DNA of 64,000 bases from Glacieibacterium sp038210595 (GTDB lineage Bacteria; Pseudomonadota; Alphaproteobacteria; Sphingomonadales; Sphingomonadaceae), in the NCBI GenBank assembly GCA_038210595.1, contig JBBQWN010000009.1, positions 1 to 64,000 of the forward strand. The letters run 5' to 3'. Below the pieces are notes generated by a model. It worked only from the letters and a program-made list of their open reading frames with translations, was not told the origin of the DNA and ran no database searches. Position 1 is the first letter of the stretch. Every line of letters begins with the position of its first letter. Made by a program: the position numbers and the translations under genes. Below, piece after piece: positions 59,806 through 64,000 of the stretch.

Positions 59806-62132
59806 GTGTGGTTCAGGACGCTGCGGCGCTGGCCCAGGGCGCCGCGCAGTCGGTGATGAAGAAGGCGGTCGAACTGGCCCCGGATAGCTGGCTGCCGGGC
59901 GGCAAGCCCGACCCGCTGATCCGCCAGAAGCACGGCTTGGTCGGCACGCCGGTGTCGCGCATCGATGGCCCGCTGAAGGTCAAGGGCGCGGCGCGCTTCG
60001 CGGCGGAAATACCGCTCGAGAACATGGTCTATGCGGCGCTGGCGCACAGTACGATACCGCGTGGTCGCATCGTGACACTCGATGTCGCTTCAGCGGAGGC
60101 AGCGGCCGGCGTGGTGCTGGTGATGACCTATCGCAACGCGCCGCGGTTGCAACCACCACCGCTGTTCCTGACCGCTGCAAAGGCGGTGTCGGGCGACAAC
60201 CTGCCCGTCATGCAGGATGCCGAGATTCATTGGAACGGCCAGCCTATCGCGGTCGTGCTGGCCGAAACCCAGGAACAGGCCGACCATGCCGCATCGCTGA
60301 TCGTCGCGACCTATGAGCGCGCGCCGGCGCGCACGGCATTCGAAGCGGCAAAGGCCGATACGGCGTCAGGCAGCTTCGGCGGCGAGCCGCTGCTGCTCGA
60401 GATCGGCGATGCCGAGGCCGCGCTGGCTGCGGCCCCGCACAAGATCGACGCGACCTACACGACGCCGCGCCACAACCATAACGCGATCGAGTTGCACGCC
60501 GCGACGCTGACGTGGCAGGGCGACGACCTGATCATCCACGATGCCACCCAGGCGGTATCACACACAGCCTGGTCGCTGGCGCAGGTGTTCGGAATCAGGG
60601 AGGCGCAGGTGCGCGTCACCTCGCCCTATGTCGGCGGCGGCTTCGGCGGCAAGACGTTGTGGCAACATCAGATTCTGGCGGCGGCGGCAGCGCGCCTTGC
60701 AGGCCGGCCGGTGCGCATCGTCCTGTCTCGTGAGGGCGTCTATCGCGGCGTCGGCGGGCGTTCGATGACCGAGCAGCGGGTCGCCATCGGGGCGCAGATC
60801 GACGGCGGCTTCGACGCCATCGTCCATACCGGCACTGTGGCGATGACGGCCAACAACGCCCTGCCCGAACCGTTCATCCTGGCGACCAAGGCGGCCTATG
60901 CTGCGGGCAGTTTCAAGCTCGACGTGCAGGTCGCCGAGATGGACATGATCGCCAATACCTTCATGCGCGCACCCGGCGAATCGGTGGGCACTTTCGCCCT
61001 TGAGAGTGCGGTCGACGAGCTCGCCGTCGAGCTTGGCCTCGATCCCATCGAACTGCGGTTGCGGAACGAGCCCGAGAAGGACCCGACCGCGGGCACGCCG
61101 TTCTCGTCGCGCAATCTGGTGGAGGCCTATCGCGCCGGGGCCGAACGCTTTGGCTGGGCGACGCGCAGCGCCACGCCGGGCGCCCGCCGCGATGGCGAGT
61201 GGCTGATCGGCATGGGCTGCGCGACGGCGGCCTATCCCTATCACCGGATGCCCGGCGGTGCCGCGCGGCTGACCCTTACTAAAGATGGCCGCGTGACGGT
61301 AGCCGTTGCTGCGCATGAGATGGGCATGGGCACCGCCACCGCCCACAGCGCGATCGCCGCCGATCGGCTCGGCCTGCCGCTGGACCAGGTCACCTTTGAA
61401 TATGCCGACTCCGCCCTGCCCGGCGTGGTCCTGGCGGGCGGTTCGCAGCAGACTGCGTCGGTCGGTGCGGCGGTTATCGCGGCGCACGGCGCGCTGGTCA
61501 CCGAGTTGCTGAAGCTGGCGGGCAACGACTCGCCGCTTGCCGGGCTGAAAGCCGATGATGTCGCCGGCTATGACGGCGGCCTGTGCAAGCGCGACGAGCC
61601 CGGACGCCATGAGACCTATGCCTCGATCCTCAGCCGCGCCCAACGCGACCAGGTCAGCGCCGAGGTAGCGGCGCCGCCGCCGCTGGAGGTGCAACACTGG
61701 TCGATGCATTCGCACGGCGCGATGTTCTGCGAGGTCCGGGTCAACGCCGTCACCGGTGAGCTGCGCATCAGCCGCTTCCTTGGCTCGTTCGACTGCGGGA
61801 CCATCATCAACCCCAAGACTGCCGCCAGCCAATTTCGCGGCGGCATCATCATGGGACTCGGCCTCGCCCTGATGGAGGAGACCCAGTTCGACGAGCGTAG
61901 CGGGCGCATCATGAACCCCAGCCTGGCCGAATACCACATCCCCGTGCACATGGACGTGCCCGCGATCGACATCATCTGGACCGACATCCCCGACCCGCAC
62001 GCACCCATGGGGGCACGCGGCGTTGGCGAGATCGGCATCACGGGAGTCGCCGCCGCCGTCGCCAACGCGGTGTTCAACGCCACTGGCAAGCGCATCCGCG
62101 ATTTGCCGATCACGCTCGACAAGCTGCTCTGA
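59802..62132 (+). CDS. paoC: Molybdenum hydroxylase large subunit
   Basis: A 776-residue Mo-molybdopterin-binding subunit. It has the PVSRIDGPLKVKGAARFAAE start, GGGFGGKTLW for the cofactor, GGSQQTASVG, and the active-site Glu in GARGVGEIGITGVAAAV near the C-terminus. It oxidises an aldehyde or heterocycle with water. ATG 59802 overlaps paoB; an upstream in-frame extension lies inside paoB. Substrate not readable. Confidence 0.93.
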   Translation: MSVVQDAAALAQGAAQSVMKKAVELAPDSWLPGGKPDPLIRQKHGLVGTPVSRIDGPLKVKGAARFAAEIPLENMVYAALAHSTIPRGRIVTLDVASAEAAAGVVLVMTYRNAPRLQPPPLFLTAAKAVSGDNLPVMQDAEIHWNGQPIAVVLAETQEQADHAASLIVATYERAPARTAFEAAKADTASGSFGGEPLLLEIGDAEAALAAAPHKIDATYTTPRHNHNAIELHAATLTWQGDDLIIHDATQAVSHTAWSLAQVFGIREAQVRVTSPYVGGGFGGKTLWQHQILAAAAARLAGRPVRIVLSREGVYRGVGGRSMTEQRVAIGAQIDGGFDAIVHTGTVAMTANNALPEPFILATKAAYAAGSFKLDVQVAEMDMIANTFMRAPGESVGTFALESAVDELAVELGLDPIELRLRNEPEKDPTAGTPFSSRNLVEAYRAGAERFGWATRSATPGARRDGEWLIGMGCATAAYPYHRMPGGAARLTLTKDGRVTVAVAAHEMGMGTATAHSAIAADRLGLPLDQVTFEYADSALPGVVLAGGSQQTASVGAAVIAAHGALVTELLKLAGNDSPLAGLKADDVAGYDGGLCKRDEPGRHETYASILSRAQRDQVSAEVAAPPPLEVQHWSMHSHGAMFCEVRVNAVTGELRISRFLGSFDCGTIINPKTAASQFRGGIIMGLGLALMEETQFDERSGRIMNPSLAEYHIPVHMDVPAIDIIWTDIPDPHAPMGARGVGEIGITGVAAAVANAVFNATGKRIRDLPITLDKLL

Positions 62133-62217
62133 GCGTACACCGCTGTCGGGCGGATACGGCGCTGGGCGGGGCTAGCTACTCGCCAATCGCGCGCATGTTG
62201 GGTAGCGAACACCAATC

Positions 62218-63246
62218 ATGCCTCCCGCAGACGAACCACAGATCACCAGTGTCGCCCAGCTCGCAAGAGCCGCGGGCGTGTCAGCAGCGACCGCATCACG
62301 GGCCTTGGCCGGCAATCCGATGATCAGCGCCGCTACACGGCAGCGGATCATCGAACTGGCGAGCCGCCACGATTTTCGGCCCAATCGGCAGGCTCGCAAC
62401 CTGCGTCTCGGGCGCACTCAGGCGATCGGCGTCCTGCTACCGCTGGGCCATGAAACGGGCCAGCATCTATCGGACCCGTTCTTCATGGCCATGCTCGGGC
62501 ATCTTGGCGACGAGCTGACCGGGCGCGGCTACGATCTGTTGCTGTCCCGCGTTATCCCGGACGGCGACGACTGGCTCGACCGGATGCTGGCGTCGGGCCG
62601 CACCGACGGCACCATTGTCATCGGTCAGTCAAACCAGGCCGCCGCGCTCGACCAAGCTGCGACGCGTGGCGCACCGATCGTGGTGTGGGGCGCAAAACTG
62701 CCGGGGCAGTCGCATTGCTCGGTCGGATCGGACAATTTTGCAGGCGGCCAGCTTGCTGCGGCGCACCTGATCGAGACCGGTCGGCGGAGGCTGGCGTTTT
62801 TCGGCAATCCGGATGCTCCCGAAATCGCCGAGCGCGAGCGCGGCGTCCATGCCGCCTGCACGGCTGCAGGCCTCGCCTGCGACACGCTGGCTGTGCACCT
62901 GACCCCCGACGCGGCGTATGCGCAGATCGTCGACTATCTCGGACGGCGCCCGGCGCCCGACGGGGTGGTCGCGGCGTCCGACACCATTGCCATGATGACT
63001 CTACGAGCATTTTCCGAGCGCGGGCTGCGCGTGCCGGAGGATGCAGGGGTGACCGGCTATGACGACCTCGATCTTGCGGCGCACACCTCGCCGCCGCTGA
63101 CCAGTGTCCGGCAGGACATCGCGCAGGGGGCGGCGCTGCTGGTCGAGCTGCTGCTGCGGCGGCTGGCGGGGGAGGCGGTCGAGTCGGTGGTGCTGCCGCC
63201 GGAGCTGGTGGTCAGGCGATCGACGGTCGCGGTATCCGCACCCTGA
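62218..63246 (+). CDS. LacI-family transcriptional regulator
   Basis: A 342-residue repressor. The N-terminal helix-turn-helix VAQLARAAGVSAATASRALAG and hinge RRHDFRPNRQARNLR-like region precede a periplasmic-binding-type sensor domain (AIGVLLPLG, GTIVIGQ, PDGVVAASDTIA, VTGYDDLDLAAHTSPPLTSVRQ). Ligand is probably a sugar. It is convergent with a transporter gene (35-bp overlap) that could be its target, though the operator is not seen. Confidence 0.92.
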   Translation: MPPADEPQITSVAQLARAAGVSAATASRALAGNPMISAATRQRIIELASRHDFRPNRQARNLRLGRTQAIGVLLPLGHETGQHLSDPFFMAMLGHLGDELTGRGYDLLLSRVIPDGDDWLDRMLASGRTDGTIVIGQSNQAAALDQAATRGAPIVVWGAKLPGQSHCSVGSDNFAGGQLAAAHLIETGRRRLAFFGNPDAPEIAERERGVHAACTAAGLACDTLAVHLTPDAAYAQIVDYLGRRPAPDGVVAASDTIAMMTLRAFSERGLRVPEDAGVTGYDDLDLAAHTSPPLTSVRQDIAQGAALLVELLLRRLAGEAVESVVLPPELVVRRSTVAVSAP

Positions 63247-64000
63247 GCGTCGCGACGGCGCCGGCGAGCATGAGAGCGCCGGCCAGAAGCAGCACGTGGC
63301 GCGGGTCACCGCCGAGCAGCGGGCGATAGATCAGCGGCATGGTGACGCTTTCGATGAGCATCGGGATGACGATGAACATGTTGAAAATGCCCATGTAAAT
63401 GCCCGTTCGCTCGGGAGGAATCGCGTTGGCGAGCATGATGTAGGGGCAGCCCATCATGCCGGCCCAGCCGAGTCCGATGCCGAGCATGGGGACCACCATG
63501 GCGGCCTGGCTGCCGAGGTTCGGAATGGCCAGCATGGCGCACCCCGAAGCGCTGAGACACAGCGCGTGAACCGGGCGCGCACCGTAGCGGCGGGCAAACG
63601 GCACCAGCGCGAAGGCCGCGAGGAACGCCACGAAATTATAGATCGCGCCGAGTTGCCCGGTGACCAGCGTCGCGTCGCGGACCGCGGCCGCCCCCTCCCC
63701 GAACAGCGAGCGGCCGACGGCGAAGGTAATATACTGCCAATAAGCGAACATCGCGTACCACTGGCACAGCATCGCAACGCTAAGCTGCCGCATCGCCGGC
63801 GGCATGTCGCGCACCGCGTCGAGAATATCGCGCAGGCTGCTGCCCAGCGACAGCGGCCGGGTCCGCATCGCGGCGATCTCGGCCGCGGTCAGGGGCAGTT
63901 CGGGGACGCGGATCACCGACCACAGGATCGTCGCCAGCGACAGGCCGGCGCCGATCAGGAAGGCGACATGGGTGATTTGCGGAATGCCGTTCGCCGCGAC
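63212..64000 (-). CDS. MFS sugar transporter, cut by window edge
   Basis: The C-terminal 262 residues of a MFS transporter of the GPH/SLC45-like sugar type, open at the right edge. The frame continues without stop to 64000 (VAANGIPQITHVAFLIGAG at the edge), so GTG 63916 is not the start. Helices such as FNMFIVIPMLIESVTMPLIYRP and AIYNFVAFLAAFALVPFAR are clear. The neighbouring LacI regulator suggests sugar uptake. Confidence 0.85.
   Translation of the reverse strand, partial: VAANGIPQITHVAFLIGAGLSLATILWSVIRVPELPLTAAEIAAMRTRPLSLGSSLRDILDAVRDMPPAMRQLSVAMLCQWYAMFAYWQYITFAVGRSLFGEGAAAVRDATLVTGQLGAIYNFVAFLAAFALVPFARRYGARPVHALCLSASGCAMLAIPNLGSQAAMVVPMLGIGLGWAGMMGCPYIMLANAIPPERTGIYMGIFNMFIVIPMLIESVTMPLIYRPLLGGDPRHVLLLAGALMLAGAVATLRVRIPRPSIA

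Noticed and set aside
63212..63916. GTG at 63916 as the start of the last transporter
   Set aside because: The reading frame continues upstream to the window edge with helix-like sequence, so the gene is cut and the GTG is internal.

Overview
The window is high-GC DNA (roughly 65 percent by eye) and looks like the chromosome of an alphaproteobacterium, most probably of the Sphingomonadales. The reasons are a Tad/Cpa pilus locus in the alphaproteobacterial order, an F1-ATPase zeta inhibitor beside bolA and a monothiol glutaredoxin, a three-gene cytochrome bc1 operon, a LexA box of the alphaproteobacterial GTTC-N7-GTTC type, and several small secreted proteins of a kind seen in sphingomonads. 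The assignment is inference from gene content; no rRNA or complete tRNA is present.

Layout. 1-1.9 kb: the end of an integrative element (small basic protein, AlpA-type regulator, tyrosine integrase) bounded by a 3' fragment of tRNA-Gly(CCC) that is probably its attachment site. 2.4-14.1 kb: a complete-looking Tad pilus locus in one direction (two Flp pilins, prepilin peptidase, CpaB, CpaC, a very short CpaD, CpaE, CpaF, TadB, TadC, TadD, two TadE-like pseudopilins, TadG), nearly every junction overlapping. 14.1-18.5 kb: TraB/GumN protein, queuosine-precursor transporter, and purQ, purS and purC, the last separated by a reversed membrane-protein gene. 18.7-25.1 kb: zeta subunit, bolA, grxD, a membrane protein, hemF, petABC, a small secreted protein, apt. 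24.9-27.8 kb: rplY-pth-orf-ychF-orf on the minus strand, with a low-GC gene inserted between pth and ychF. 28.1-30.9 kb: a trimeric autotransporter adhesin coupled to a small exported protein. 30.9-37.6 kb: a Y-family polymerase behind a LexA box, a metallophosphoesterase and lipid kinase pair, a Tudor-like DUF2945 protein, telA-xpaC and an acyl-CoA ligase. 37.6-39.5 kb: a lower-GC patch with a TrmH-type methyltransferase, small membrane ORFs and a family of intergenic repeats. 39.5-43.0 kb: transglutaminase, DUF2891, a small secreted protein, and an exported tyrosinase.

43.1-51.0 kb: the full kdp potassium-uptake operon kdpFABCDE, preceded by an additional 27-residue membrane peptide. 51.2-56.0 kb: a signalling locus combining a STAS protein, a metallo-beta-lactamase-fold hydrolase, a CHASE2-PP2C phosphatase, an OmpA lipoprotein, a FecR protein and a RsbW-like kinase. 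It reads as a partner-switching circuit with its own periplasmic sensor parts and is the best candidate for an under-described system. 56.0-64.0 kb: MFS transporter, purU, a PaoABC-type molybdenum hydroxylase, a LacI regulator and a second MFS transporter cut by the window edge.

A recurrent structural theme is that convergent gene pairs share or abut their stop codons (CTAG, CTAA, TTAG), leaving no room for intergenic terminators.
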